Source: Beutenbergia cavernae DSM 12333
GTDB lineage: Bacteria; Actinomycetota; Actinomycetes; Actinomycetales; Beutenbergiaceae
Length of the DNA stretch: 64,000 bases
Assembly (NCBI RefSeq): GCF_000023105.1
Contig: NC_012669.1
Location: 3,659,025 to 3,723,024, forward strand
Direction: 5' to 3'
A program made the position numbers and the translations under genes. This document shows, in pieces, positions 9,342 through 18,455 of this stretch. The notes under the pieces are model-generated. The model was not told the DNA's origin. It worked only from the letters and a program-made list of their open reading frames with translations, and searched no databases. The first letter of the stretch is position 1. Every line of letters begins with the position of its first letter.

Positions 9342-10901
9342 TCAGGCGTCGCGCGCCGGTTCCGGGTCGCCCGCGCGCACGAGGAAGGGCTCCAGCAGGC
9401 CGGGCACGGCGTCGGCGGCGACCTGGAGTCCCTGACCCGAGCCGGCATCGACGACGGCGTAGTGCCCCCGGCCCGCCGCCGTCGTCGCCTCGAGCGTCAT
9501 CAGACCCATCCGACGCTGGAACACCGACTGGCGGATCCGCCAGCCGATGATCCCCGGCCGGTCGAGGTGGACCGTCGCCCGGCGCACGCTCCCCGACCGC
9601 GCCACGAGGTGCCGCTCGGTCAGCGCGTGCCCCAGGGAGGCGTAGGCGTCGACGGCGATCGCCACGGCGCCGACGGCGAGGAGCAGCGCAGCGCCGATCG
9701 TCACCACGCTCCAGAACGCCGAGGGCGACCACAGCACGTGCACCACCACCGCGACCAGCGCCAGGCCGAGCACCACGACCGCCGCCCACCGCAGGCGCCG
9801 CGTGCGGGCTGCGCGCGGGTGCCCGCTCAGCTCCACGTCCACCGGGCCGACGACCGCCTCCGCCGCCGCCAGCGTGACGGCGCGCGGCGCCGGCGGCACC
9901 AACGTCGTCAGGTCGCTCCGGCCCTCGTCGGTCTTGAGCCCGATCGCGACGACGTCGAGCCTCGCCGCGCGGGCTGACCGGATCCCGATCGGCTCCACGA
10001 TCTCGACGCCGCGGATCCGCTCCTCCTCGAGGCTGAGCGACCGCGAGACGAGCAGCCCGCGGCGCACTCGCAGCGTGCCGCCCGGCTCCCGGTCCAGGCG
10101 GTGGTTCCACCACGCCTCGGCGTGGATGGCGAGGCTCCCGATCGCGCCGAGCACGACGAACGCCCCGAAACCCAGCAGGAGCACGGGCCACGGCCCGTAC
10201 GTCTCGACCCAGCCCGCCACGATCTCGACCGGGAGACCGCCGCGACCGAACCAGTCCGCGACCTGGAACGTGAAGCCGACGAGAGCCGTCGGGATCAGCG
10301 GCGTGAGGAACGACAGCGGCGCGTAGCGCAGCCACACCGGCTCCCAGGTCGCCAGCCGCTGCTCGTCGGGCGCCGCGCCGTCGCCCTCCACCCCGCGCCG
10401 CAACAGCTCGGCGCGCAGGCGATCGCCCTCGGCGCGGGCGACGGAGTCCAGCACCAACGAGCGCTCGGTGGCCGAGCCGGACCCGCTGCCGGTCTCCGCC
10501 GTCCCCACCTTGACGGTGACGAGGCCGAAGACGCGCTGCAGCGGGTTCGCGTTGACGTCGACGGAACGGATCCGGTCCCGGGCGAGCGACCGCCGTCGTC
10601 GGAACAGGATGCCGGAGCTCATCTCCACCCGGGTCTCCGCGACGCGGTAGCGCGTGAAGCGCACGCGGAGCCCGTCCAGCACGGTCCCGACGGCCACGAG
10701 GAGGACGGCGCCGGGCAGGACCCACGCGAGCGCCACGCCCCAGGACGTCCCCGCCGCGACACCCATCGCCGTCGGCACCCCCGCCGCGATCGCGACGCCC
10801 ACCATGAACAGCGCCGTCACCTTGAGCGTGTCGCGGTGCAGCGCCACCCAGGGGACGCCGTCGTCGGCGGTCTCGGTCTCCGACGGCGCGGCCTCGGTCA
10901 T
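9342..10901 (-). CDS. bacterial PH-domain membrane protein (YdbT-like)
   Basis: A 519-residue membrane protein of the bPH2 type, as in Bacillus YdbT. Hydrophobic pairs occur near residues 30-70, 200-260 and 360-410, each followed by a soluble beta-rich segment with the family pattern, for example FTRYRVAETRVEMSSGILFRRRRSLARDRIRSVDVNANPLQR and later LSLEEERIRGVEIVEPIGIR. Such proteins sit in the cytoplasmic membrane; some confer resistance to antimicrobial compounds or toxins, but the mechanism is unclear. The ATG at 10901 overlaps the stop of the smaller PH-domain gene by 4 bp, forming a two-gene ydbS-ydbT-like operon. Confidence 0.82.
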   Translation of the reverse strand: MTEAAPSETETADDGVPWVALHRDTLKVTALFMVGVAIAAGVPTAMGVAAGTSWGVALAWVLPGAVLLVAVGTVLDGLRVRFTRYRVAETRVEMSSGILFRRRRSLARDRIRSVDVNANPLQRVFGLVTVKVGTAETGSGSGSATERSLVLDSVARAEGDRLRAELLRRGVEGDGAAPDEQRLATWEPVWLRYAPLSFLTPLIPTALVGFTFQVADWFGRGGLPVEIVAGWVETYGPWPVLLLGFGAFVVLGAIGSLAIHAEAWWNHRLDREPGGTLRVRRGLLVSRSLSLEEERIRGVEIVEPIGIRSARAARLDVVAIGLKTDEGRSDLTTLVPPAPRAVTLAAAEAVVGPVDVELSGHPRAARTRRLRWAAVVVLGLALVAVVVHVLWSPSAFWSVVTIGAALLLAVGAVAIAVDAYASLGHALTERHLVARSGSVRRATVHLDRPGIIGWRIRQSVFQRRMGLMTLEATTAAGRGHYAVVDAGSGQGLQVAADAVPGLLEPFLVRAGDPEPARDA

Positions 10902-11392
10902 GTCGCGTCGCCCGGCGTGGCGTCGGTCAGTCGGGTCAGCTCCGCGGCGAGCTCCGCCGCGGTCTCGGCGTCGAGCCCCTCGAGCTTCACGGCGCCCGCG
11001 GAGGACGCCGTCGTGACGACGAGCGTCGCGAGCCCGAACGCGCCCTGGACCGGGCCGCGCGTCGTGTCGACCGTCTGGATGCGCGACATCGGCGCCACGC
11101 GCCACGTCCGCCAGAAGTACCCGGTCAGGGCGTACACGGCGTGGTCGGTGATCTCCCAGCGGTGCACGCGGTGCCACCAGATCGGCAGCGCGACCGTCGC
11201 CGCCAGCCCGATGACCCCCACGACGGCCGCCGGGAGCAGCAGCCACGTGCGCGCCGGTGCGATGAGCACGCCGAGCACGACGAGCGGCACGACGACGACG
11301 GCGGTCGCGATCGCGAGCTGCGTGCGCCACCAGCCGACGGTGCGTGGGTCGTAGCGGTTGCGGGGAGGTCGGAGCGTCACGCCTGACGTCAT
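10898..11392 (-). CDS. bacterial PH-domain membrane protein (YdbS-like)
   Basis: A 164-residue protein with two transmembrane helices (about residues 25-70), then one bPH2 domain: WEITDHAVYALTGYFWRTWRVAPMSRIQTVDTTRGPVQGAFGLATL, where RIQTVDTTRGPVQ is the family signature. It is the small partner of the next gene, joined by an ATGA overlap, as in Bacillus ydbS-ydbT. The ATG at 11392 follows GTGGGGCGC. Role is unknown beyond membrane association. Confidence 0.82.
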   Translation of the reverse strand: MTSGVTLRPPRNRYDPRTVGWWRTQLAIATAVVVVPLVVLGVLIAPARTWLLLPAAVVGVIGLAATVALPIWWHRVHRWEITDHAVYALTGYFWRTWRVAPMSRIQTVDTTRGPVQGAFGLATLVVTTASSAGAVKLEGLDAETAAELAAELTRLTDATPGDAT

Positions 11393-11464
11393 GCGCCCCA
11401 CGGTAACGACGGAGGCCGCTCCGGGAATCCTCCTCACGAGGGAGAGGAGTCCTCTCGGGGAGTG

Positions 11465-12886
11465 CTACTCGAGGCGGAAGACCCGGCGCGGGAGCGGCGC
11501 AGCGAGGTCGACGGCGATCGCTGCCGCCTCCTCCTCGCTCAGCTGGTGCGTGACCACGAGCGAGGCGAGGAAGCCGGCGTCCATCCGGCGGGCCATGTCG
11601 TGCCGCGCGGGGATCGAGCAGAACGCTCGGGTGTCGTCGATGAAGCCGGACGTCTTGCCGAAGCCGGCGGAGTCCGTGACCGCGCCGCGGTAGCGGGCGA
11701 TCGCCGACGGGGTGTCGAGGAACCACCACGGCGCCCCGGCGTACACGCTCGGATAGAAGCCGGCGAGCGGCGCGATCTCCCGGGAGAACGTCGTCTCGTC
11801 CACGGTGAAGAGCACGAGCCGGAACCGCTGGTTCGTGCCGAACGCCTCGAGCGCCGTCCGCAGCGGCCGCGTGAACGCCCCGACGTCTGGCAGGTCGTGA
11901 CCGGTGTCCGGCCCGTACCGCTCGAGCGTCGGGCCGTGGTGGTTGCGGATCACGCTCGGGTGCAGCTGCATGACGAGGCCGTCCTCGCTCGCCATCCGCA
12001 TGAGCTCGAACAGCATGTGGCGGCGGTACGCCGTCGCCTCCTCGGGAGTGCCCGAGGAGGCCAGGAACGCGGCATGGATGCGCTCGGCCTCGGGCGCCCT
12101 GAGCGGCAGCGCCCACGCGTCGACGGGACCGGTGTCGGTCGCCGTCGCCCCCCTCTCGGCGAAGTACGCGCGCCGGTTCTCCAGCGCCGCGACGAGACCC
12201 GCGTGCGTCCCGGTGTCGATGCCGGCGGCCGCGCCCAGCCGGTCGAGCCGCGCCGGCCAGCCGGGCACCCCCGGGTCGAGGTAGGCGTCGGGGCGGAACG
12301 TCGGCAGCACGCGCCCGGCGAACTCCGGGTCGTCCCGCAGCGCGGCGTGATCGGCGAGGTCGTCGGCGGGGTCGTCGGTCGTCGCGAGCACCTCGATGCC
12401 GAACCGCTCGAACAGGGCGCGGGGGCGGAACTCCGGGCGCGCGAGAGCGGCGACGAGCTCGTCGTAGAGGGCGTCGGCGGTGGCCGACGACGGCGTCAGG
12501 TCCGTGCCGAAGACGTCGGCGAGGATCGCCGTGGTCCAGTACCGCACCGGCGTGCCGGCGAACGCCCCCCAGTGCGCGCAGAACGTCCGCCAGATCTCGC
12601 GCGGGTCGGCGCCGGGGGAATCGCCCCGCGGGGCGCGCCCGAGCGCTCCGAGGTCGGCGCCGTGCGCGTGCAGCAGGCGCAGCACGTAGTGGTCGGGCAC
12701 GACGAGCAGGTCGGCCGGGTCCGTGAACGGCTCGTCGCGCAGGAGCAGCCCGGCGTCGACGTGTCCGTGCGGGGACACGATCGGCGCCGACGCCGCGGCC
12801 GCGTACAGGGTGCGCGCCACTCCGCGCGTCGCGGGGTCGGCCGGGAACAGGCGATCGGGGTGCAGGGCCACGGGTCCTCCGGTCAT
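11465..12886 (-). CDS. uxaC: glucuronate (uronate) isomerase
   Basis: A 473-residue cytoplasmic enzyme of the amidohydrolase fold that isomerises D-glucuronate to D-fructuronate (and galacturonate to tagaturonate). The metal-binding SPHGHVDAG near residue 36, HYVLRLLHAHG, the VMQLHPSVIRNHH segment and the terminal RRMDAGFLASLVVTHQLSEEEA match UxaC, and the length is normal. Its ATG (12886) overlaps the LacI-family stop by 4 bp, so regulator and enzyme are one operon. With UxuB and ManD encoded divergently it supplies the first step of glucuronate breakdown, probably for glucuronic acid from xylan side chains. Confidence 0.95.
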   Translation of the reverse strand: MTGGPVALHPDRLFPADPATRGVARTLYAAAASAPIVSPHGHVDAGLLLRDEPFTDPADLLVVPDHYVLRLLHAHGADLGALGRAPRGDSPGADPREIWRTFCAHWGAFAGTPVRYWTTAILADVFGTDLTPSSATADALYDELVAALARPEFRPRALFERFGIEVLATTDDPADDLADHAALRDDPEFAGRVLPTFRPDAYLDPGVPGWPARLDRLGAAAGIDTGTHAGLVAALENRRAYFAERGATATDTGPVDAWALPLRAPEAERIHAAFLASSGTPEEATAYRRHMLFELMRMASEDGLVMQLHPSVIRNHHGPTLERYGPDTGHDLPDVGAFTRPLRTALEAFGTNQRFRLVLFTVDETTFSREIAPLAGFYPSVYAGAPWWFLDTPSAIARYRGAVTDSAGFGKTSGFIDDTRAFCSIPARHDMARRMDAGFLASLVVTHQLSEEEAAAIAVDLAAPLPRRVFRLE

Positions 12887-13959
12887 GGGTTGGGCTGGTC
12901 ACGAGTCGGCAACGGGGTGCGAGGTTCACCCGCACCCGCAGCCAGCGGTCCGCCGGCGGGGCCGGTGGAGGCGCGGATCGTGAGGTGGGTCGGCAGCGCG
13001 AGGCGCGGGGCGGCGTCGTCGCCGGTGACCCGCGGCGCGCCGTCGTCGAGCCGCGCGAGCAGCATCGACGTCGCCGCCCGCCCCGCCCGCTCGACGGGAG
13101 CCGTGATCGTCGTCAGCGGCGGGTGGGCGAAGTCGGCGCCGAACACGTCGTCGCACCCCACCACGCTGAGGTCCCGCGGCACGGCGAGGCCACGGTCGGC
13201 GAGCCGCGCGAGGATCCCGATCGCCATGAGGTCGTTGAACGCGACGACGGCGCTCGCCGCCGCGTGCACGGCGGCGTCGGCGGCGGCCGCGCCGGAGGCC
13301 TGGAGCGGCGCGTACGGCCCGAGCACCACGAGCTCCACCCCCAGCCGGCGCGCCCGCGCCCGCGCGACCCGCCGCCGTCGGGCATCCGACCACGATTCAG
13401 GCGGCCCGCCCGCGTACGCGATCCGCCGGTGGCCGAGCGAGGCGAGGTGGTCGAGCGCGTGCGCGACGCCGCCGGGCGTGTCGAGCGTGACGCCCGGCAC
13501 GCCGGGCACGTCGCGGTTGAGGGTGACGAGCGGCAGGCGCGACGCGCGAGCAGCGATCGCGGCGTCGGACAGGCGCGACGCCGCGAGGACCGCCCCGTCG
13601 ACGCTGCGCTGCAGCCGGTCGAGCCACGCCGCCTCGACGTCCGCCGACTCCTCGGTGTCGACGAGCACGTGGACGTACCCGCGGTCCCGCAGCTGCGCCT
13701 GCGTGCCCCGGATCACGCCGAAGTAGAACGGGTTCGTGACGTCCGGGACGACGAGCGCGATCATGCCCGTCCGCCCTGAGCTCAGCGCCCGCGCGGGGCC
13801 GCCGGGCGAGTAGCCGAGCTCGTCCGCCGCGGCGCGCACCCGCTCCCTCGTCGCCGCGCTCACGCGGCCCGGGTTCGCGAGCGCGCGGGATGCCGTCGAG
13901 ATCGCCACTCCGGCGCGCTCGGCGACGTCGCGCAGCGTCACCTGACCCGCACCGGTCAC
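12883..13959 (-). CDS. LacI-family regulator of the glucuronate locus
   Basis: A 358-residue LacI/GalR-family protein: N-terminal HTH VTLRDVAERAGVAISTASRALANPGRVS (about residues 6-33), hinge GYSPGGPARALSSGRTGMIALVVPDVTNPFY, and a periplasmic-binding-protein-like sensor ending LSVVGCDDVFGADFAHPPLTTI. The GTG at 13959 has GGGAGC upstream. It is co-transcribed with uxaC and divergent from the other glucuronate genes, with a LacI-type palindrome in between, so it most likely represses both directions until a uronate-derived ligand is present. The ligand is inference. Confidence 0.92.
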   Translation of the reverse strand: MTGAGQVTLRDVAERAGVAISTASRALANPGRVSAATRERVRAAADELGYSPGGPARALSSGRTGMIALVVPDVTNPFYFGVIRGTQAQLRDRGYVHVLVDTEESADVEAAWLDRLQRSVDGAVLAASRLSDAAIAARASRLPLVTLNRDVPGVPGVTLDTPGGVAHALDHLASLGHRRIAYAGGPPESWSDARRRRVARARARRLGVELVVLGPYAPLQASGAAAADAAVHAAASAVVAFNDLMAIGILARLADRGLAVPRDLSVVGCDDVFGADFAHPPLTTITAPVERAGRAATSMLLARLDDGAPRVTGDDAAPRLALPTHLTIRASTGPAGGPLAAGAGEPRTPLPTRDQPNP

Positions 13960-14056
13960 CGCGGGCTCCCGGGGCGGTGCACCGCACGCGGATCGGCGCA
14001 CGCCGGGCCGAGGGCGGTGCGCGGTGGCGGACGGGTCGACACGGCGGCAAACATAC

Positions 14057-14070
14057 GGCAATCGGTTGCC
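14057..14070. promoter_or_regulatory. LacI-type operator GGCAATCGGTTGCC
   Basis: A 14-bp near-perfect palindrome with the central CG typical of LacI-family operators lies in the 142-bp spacer, 32 bp before the ATG at 14102 and 98 bp before the lacI start. It could serve both divergent promoters. Confidence 0.75.
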
Positions 14071-14101
14071 AGCCGCTAGAGCGACGCCGTACGGTAGCGC
14101 C

Positions 14102-14941
14102 ATGACCGACGCGCCACGGTGGCACCTGTCCGGCTTCGGCGACGAGATCGACGCCGACCCGCGCGTCCAGGTCGCGGTGCTGCAGGCACTCGGTGCCCGC
14201 CACCTCGAGGTGCGCAGCGCCTGGGGCACGAACGTCGCCGACCTCACCGACGCCCAGGTCCGCGAGCTCGCGCAGATCCTCGACGCCGCCGAGCACCGCG
14301 TGAGCGCCATCGGCTCGCCGATCGGCAAGGTCGACATCAGCGAGGCGGCTGGGGAGGTCGCGCGACTGCGTCGGATCGCGGAGATCGCCCACACCCTCGA
14401 CACCCGCTACGTGCGGATCTTCTCGTTCTACCGCGCCGAGGGCGTCACGCCGGAGCAGATCCGCGACGACGTGATCGCCGCTCTCACCGAGCTCGCCGGC
14501 GTCGCCGAGGACGAGGGCCTCGTGCTCCTCCACGAGAACGAGAAGGACATCTACGGCGACACCCCGGACCGCGTCGCCGACCTGGCCCGGCACGTGAGCA
14601 GCCCGGCGTTCCGCCTCGCGTGGGACGCGGCGAACTTCGTGCAGGTCGGCGCGCGCCCGCACACCGACGGCTGGGCGGAGCTCGCCCCGCACGTCGAGTA
14701 CCTGCAGGTCAAGGACGCCGACCTCGCCACCGGCGCCGTCCGCCCCGCCGGCGACGGCGACGGCGAGGTGGAGGCGACGGTCCGTGCCCTCGCCGCGTCC
14801 GGGTACGCCGGCTTCGCCTCGCTCGAACCCCACCTGACCGAGGCCGGCCGCATGGGCGGCTTCTCCGGACCTGCCGCGTTCGGGGTCGCCGCCCGCGCGT
14901 TCGCCCGCATCACCGACCGAGTAGGAGTCCAGCTCGTATGA
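14102..14941 (+). CDS. sugar phosphate isomerase/epimerase (xylose isomerase-like TIM barrel)
   Basis: A 279-residue AP-endonuclease-2/xylose-isomerase-like barrel. Typical elements are WHLSGFGDEIDADPRVQ at the start, LEVRSAW, RYVRIFSFY, LVLLHENEKDIYGDTP (metal-binding HENE), LAWDAANFVQ (Asp ligand), VEYLQVKDAD and FASLEPHL. It resembles the isomerase/epimerase partners of Gfo/Idh oxidoreductases in sugar-acid and inositol loci. It is the first gene of a rightward five-gene operon with uxuB and manD and overlaps the next gene by 4 bp. Reaction is not determinable from sequence; an epimerisation bringing other sugars or uronates into the pathway is plausible. Confidence 0.85.
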   Translation: MTDAPRWHLSGFGDEIDADPRVQVAVLQALGARHLEVRSAWGTNVADLTDAQVRELAQILDAAEHRVSAIGSPIGKVDISEAAGEVARLRRIAEIAHTLDTRYVRIFSFYRAEGVTPEQIRDDVIAALTELAGVAEDEGLVLLHENEKDIYGDTPDRVADLARHVSSPAFRLAWDAANFVQVGARPHTDGWAELAPHVEYLQVKDADLATGAVRPAGDGDGEVEATVRALAASGYAGFASLEPHLTEAGRMGGFSGPAAFGVAARAFARITDRVGVQLV

Positions 14942-16176
14942 GCACCCCATCCACGTCCGCCGGTCCCACGAGGGACGACGGCGCGGCGTCGCCCGCGCCG
15001 CTGAAGCTCGCCATCGTCGGGTGCGGCGTCATCGGCCGCCTGCACGCCGAGGTCGCGGCGGCCAGCCCCGACCTGGAGGTCGTCGCCGTCGTCGACCCGC
15101 ACCCGGAGCGGGCCGGCGAGGTCGCCGCCGTGCTGACCGCCGCAGGCGAGAGGGAACCGCGCAGCCACGGCGACCTCGGCGAGGCCCTGGCCGCGGGCGA
15201 CGTCGACGTCGTCGCGGTCTGCGTCCCGAGCGGCGAGCACGCCGAGATCGCGATCCAGGCGCTCGAGGCCGGCGCGCACGTCGTCGTCGAGAAGCCGCTC
15301 GACGTCGCGCTCCCCCCGGCCCGCCGCCTGCGCGAGGCATCGGCCCAGCGGCCGGGGCAGGTGGTCGCCGTGATCAGCCAGCACCGCCACGACTACTCCT
15401 CGCTCGCCGTCCACCGCGCGCTGGAGGCCGGCCGGTTCGGCCGCGTGACCTCCGCCGTCGCCAACATCGACTGGTACCGCACCCAGGAGTACTACGACTC
15501 CGGCGACTGGCGCGGCACCTGGGCGCTCGACGGCGGCGGCGCGCTCATGAACCAGGGCGTGCACACGCTCGACCTGCTGCTGTGGTTCCTCGGCGAGCCG
15601 ATCGACGTCGTCGCGCACACGGCACGCCTCGGCCACGAGCGGATCGAGGTGGAGGACGTCGCCGTCGCGATCATCCGGTTCACGTCCGGCGCGCTGGCCA
15701 CGCTGCACGCCTCGACCACCGTGTACCCGGACCTCGGCGTGCGGCTCCACGTCCACGGCACGGCCGGGTCCGCCGTCATCGAGGGCGACGACCTCGCGTT
15801 CTTCCACGCGCTCGACGCCGAGGACGGCGAGTGGAAGGCGAACCAGGCGCACCTCGAGGTGTCCGAGGCGGGCACGGTCGCGAGCCCGCGCGGCAGCCTC
15901 GACCCGTCCGGCTCGCACGCCAGCCAGTACGGCAACTCCCATGCGACGCAGTGGGCCGACGTCGTCGCGGCGATCCGCGAGCACCGCGCCCCCTGGGTGA
16001 CGCTCGACGACGGCCTGCGCGCCCTCGCCACCGTCCGCGCCGTGTACCTGTCGGCCACGCTCGGCAAGCCGGTGCGCGTGACGGACGTGCTCGACGGCGT
16101 CTACGACGACGTCGCCACCCGCACCGGGTCGTCCGACCCGGTCCCCGCCGATCAGCGCACGGAGGTGCTGCGATGA
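14938..16176 (+). CDS. Gfo/Idh/MocA-family oxidoreductase
   Basis: A 412-residue NAD(P)-dependent oxidoreductase. The Rossmann motif VGCGVIGRLHAEVAA (about residues 27-41), VVDPHPERA after strand 2, and the family lysine motif VVVEKPLDV are clear. The C-terminal domain includes GGGALMNQGVHTLDLLLWFLG, containing the His of the usual GGGxxxxxxxHxxD pattern. It is coupled by ATGA overlaps to the isomerase/epimerases on both sides. In such pairs the oxidoreductase oxidises or reduces a sugar hydroxyl that the isomerase then handles. Substrate is unknown; the glucuronate genes downstream suggest a uronic acid or its glycoside. Confidence 0.9.
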   Translation: MSTPSTSAGPTRDDGAASPAPLKLAIVGCGVIGRLHAEVAAASPDLEVVAVVDPHPERAGEVAAVLTAAGEREPRSHGDLGEALAAGDVDVVAVCVPSGEHAEIAIQALEAGAHVVVEKPLDVALPPARRLREASAQRPGQVVAVISQHRHDYSSLAVHRALEAGRFGRVTSAVANIDWYRTQEYYDSGDWRGTWALDGGGALMNQGVHTLDLLLWFLGEPIDVVAHTARLGHERIEVEDVAVAIIRFTSGALATLHASTTVYPDLGVRLHVHGTAGSAVIEGDDLAFFHALDAEDGEWKANQAHLEVSEAGTVASPRGSLDPSGSHASQYGNSHATQWADVVAAIREHRAPWVTLDDGLRALATVRAVYLSATLGKPVRVTDVLDGVYDDVATRTGSSDPVPADQRTEVLR

Positions 16177-17030
16177 GGTTCTCCGTCTTCACCGCGTCGA
16201 CGCCGGAGTGGACGCCCGCCGAGGCCGTCGCCCAGCTGGCGGCGCAGGGCTGGGACGGCGTCGAGTGGCGTGTCGTCGATCAGCCGGCGCCCGCGGGCGA
16301 CGCCGGGTTCTGGTCCGGCAACCGCGCCACCTGGCCGCTCGCGGGCGTCGCCGACGCCGCCGAGGAGATCGCGCGCACGACGACGGACGGCGGCCTGGTG
16401 ATCTCGGCACTCGCCGGGTACGCGCGCTGCTACGAGCGCGACGACGTCGAACAGCTCCTGCTCGCGACGGCGCGCTCCGGCGCGCAGCGGGTCCGGGTCA
16501 CAGTCCCGGCGCTCGGCACCGGCACGTACCCGGAGCTGTTCGCGCAGGCGCGCGAGGACTACACCTGGGTCGCGGAACGCGCCGCCGCACACGGCGTCAA
16601 GGCGCTCGTCGAGCTGCACCACCAGACGATCACGGCCTCGGCGTCGGCCGCCCTGCGCCTGCTCGACGGCCTCGACCCGGCGCACGTCGGCGTCATCCAC
16701 GACCTCGGCAACCTCGTCATCGAGGGCTGGGAGGACCCGCAGCCCGCGCTCGAGATGCTCGGCGACTACCTGGCCCACGTGCATCTCAAGAACGCGGTGT
16801 GGCGGCCCACGGGCGAGCGCGACGCGAGCGGCGCGACCGTGTGGGAGCACGCGTGGGCGCCGCTGCGCGAGGGGCAGGCGAGCGTGCTCGCGTACTTCCG
16901 CGCCCTCGCCGCGGTCGGGTACGACGACTGGGTGACGGTCGAGGACTTCTCGACCGAGGTCCCGCTCGCCGAGCGCACCGCCGACAACCTCGCCTACCTG
17001 CGGGCCACCTGGGACCTCTCCCGTGGGTGA
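16173..17030 (+). CDS. second sugar phosphate isomerase/epimerase
   Basis: A 285-residue xylose-isomerase-like barrel, only distantly similar to the protein of 14102-14941. Start MRFSVFTASTPEWTPAEAVAQLAAQGWDGVEWRV is typical of the family; metal-ligand positions appear in VKALVELHHQTIT, VGVIHDLGNLVIEG, LAHVHLKNAVW and WVTVEDF. The ATG overlaps the preceding Gfo/Idh stop (ATGA). Two non-identical epimerases flanking one dehydrogenase suggest a multi-step oxidation/epimerisation sequence in this operon; that is inference. Confidence 0.85.
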   Translation: MRFSVFTASTPEWTPAEAVAQLAAQGWDGVEWRVVDQPAPAGDAGFWSGNRATWPLAGVADAAEEIARTTTDGGLVISALAGYARCYERDDVEQLLLATARSGAQRVRVTVPALGTGTYPELFAQAREDYTWVAERAAAHGVKALVELHHQTITASASAALRLLDGLDPAHVGVIHDLGNLVIEGWEDPQPALEMLGDYLAHVHLKNAVWRPTGERDASGATVWEHAWAPLREGQASVLAYFRALAAVGYDDWVTVEDFSTEVPLAERTADNLAYLRATWDLSRG

Positions 17031-17078
17031 CGCGTCCGCCGAGTGCGTGATCCCTGCCGCCGACACGCCGGTGATGCC

Positions 17079-18455
17079 GTGAGCGACCACGCACTCGACG
17101 GCGGGGGCGGCGTCGCACGGGTCGCACGGGTCGGTGACGGCGGAGGCGCGCCGGTCCGGATGGTGCACCTCGGGCTCGGCGCGTTCCACCGCGCGCACCA
17201 GGCCTGGTACACCCACCGTGCCAACCTCGCGGCGTCCGGTGCCGGCGGACACCCGGCGGACCCGTCGGATGCCGCTGGCGCCGCGGACGCCGCGGACCTG
17301 TGGGGCATCGCGGCGTTCACCGGCCGGCGCCCCGACGCCGCCCGCGCCCTCGCGGCCCAGGGCTGCGCGTACACCCTCCTCGTGCGCGAGCCGGACGGCG
17401 ACGCCGCCGAGCGCATCACGTCGATCTCAGGGGCTTACGACGGCGCCGACACCGCGGCCTGGCGCGGCGCCGTGGCGAACCCGCGGGTCGCCGTCGTCAC
17501 GCTCACGATCACCGAGCCGGCGTACGGGGCGACGTCGGCGATGCGTCGCCTCGCCGACGGGCTCGCCGCCCGCCGCGACGCCGGGGCGGGCCCGCTCGCC
17601 GTCGTCAGCTGCGACAACCTCCCCGCCAACGGGGCGCGCACGCGCGACGCCGTGCTGGGCGCCGCCGACGACCCGCGCCTCGCCCAGTGGATCACCGACC
17701 ACGTCTCGTTCGTCGACACGGTGGTGGACCGGATCACGCCGGCCGCGACCGACGACGACCGTGCGGCCAGCGGCGACCCGTGCGTCGTCGTGACCGAGCC
17801 GTTCACCGAGTGGTACCTCGCCGGCGAGTTCCCGGCCGGCCGTCCCGCGTGGGAGGTCGAGGGCGCCCGGTTCGTGCCGGACGTCGAGGTCTACACGCGC
17901 CGCAAGCTGTGGCTGCTCAACGCGGGGCACTCGCTGCTCGCGTACCTCGGGCTCGCCCGCGGGCACACCAGCATCGACGAGGCGATGGCCGACGGCGAGT
18001 GCCGGCGTGCGCTCGACGCGCTCTGGGACGACGCCGCACCGGTCCTTCCGCTGCCCGAGCGTGAGATCCGCGACGCGCGGGCGGCGCTGGTGCGCCGGTT
18101 CACCAACCCGCGGATCAGGCACCTGCTCGAGCAGATCGCGAAGGACGGCTCGGCGAAGCTGCCTGCGCGGTCGACGCCGGTCGTGGCCGCCCGGCTCGCC
18201 GACGGTGCGACGCCCGGCGACGGACAGCTCCGGCTGTGGTCGGCCTGGCTCGCCCACCTCCGCTCGGGCTGGACGAGCGACGCCGACCCCGGCGGCGCAC
18301 CCCTCGCCGCGCGCGCCCGCACCTCCCTCGCCGACGGTGCAGCCGCCGTCGTCGACCACCTGCTCCCGGCCGCACGGCCCGAGACCATCACCAGCATCGT
18401 CGACGACGTCGCGCGCGGCGCGGCGCAGATCGAAGGAACGAGGAGTACCGCATGA
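17079..18455 (+). CDS. uxuB: D-mannonate oxidoreductase (fructuronate reductase), mannitol dehydrogenase family
   Basis: A 458-residue long-chain polyol dehydrogenase. [20 protein letters not shown] near residue 26 is the family's nucleotide-binding signature; [34 protein letters not shown] and [18 protein letters not shown] (catalytic Lys region) follow. Family members reduce fructuronate, tagaturonate or fructose; UxaC upstream and mannonate dehydratase downstream make fructuronate to D-mannonate the best assignment. I start at the GTG at 17079; a GTG at 17043 would add 12 residues without family similarity. The stop overlaps the manD start by 4 bp. Confidence 0.9.
   Translation: MSDHALDGGGGVARVARVGDGGGAPVRMVHLGLGAFHRAHQAWYTHRANLAASGAGGHPADPSDAAGAADAADLWGIAAFTGRRPDAARALAAQGCAYTLLVREPDGDAAERITSISGAYDGADTAAWRGAVANPRVAVVTLTITEPAYGATSAMRRLADGLAARRDAGAGPLAVVSCDNLPANGARTRDAVLGAADDPRLAQWITDHVSFVDTVVDRITPAATDDDRAASGDPCVVVTEPFTEWYLAGEFPAGRPAWEVEGARFVPDVEVYTRRKLWLLNAGHSLLAYLGLARGHTSIDEAMADGECRRALDALWDDAAPVLPLPEREIRDARAALVRRFTNPRIRHLLEQIAKDGSAKLPARSTPVVAARLADGATPGDGQLRLWSAWLAHLRSGWTSDADPGGAPLAARARTSLADGAAAVVDHLLPAARPETITSIVDDVARGAAQIEGTRSTA

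Noticed and set aside
9338-9343. TGAGGTCA at the convergent ends 9337-9344 and 33387-33394 as a shared regulatory site
   Set aside because: It arises simply from two TGA stops facing each other across a 2-bp gap.
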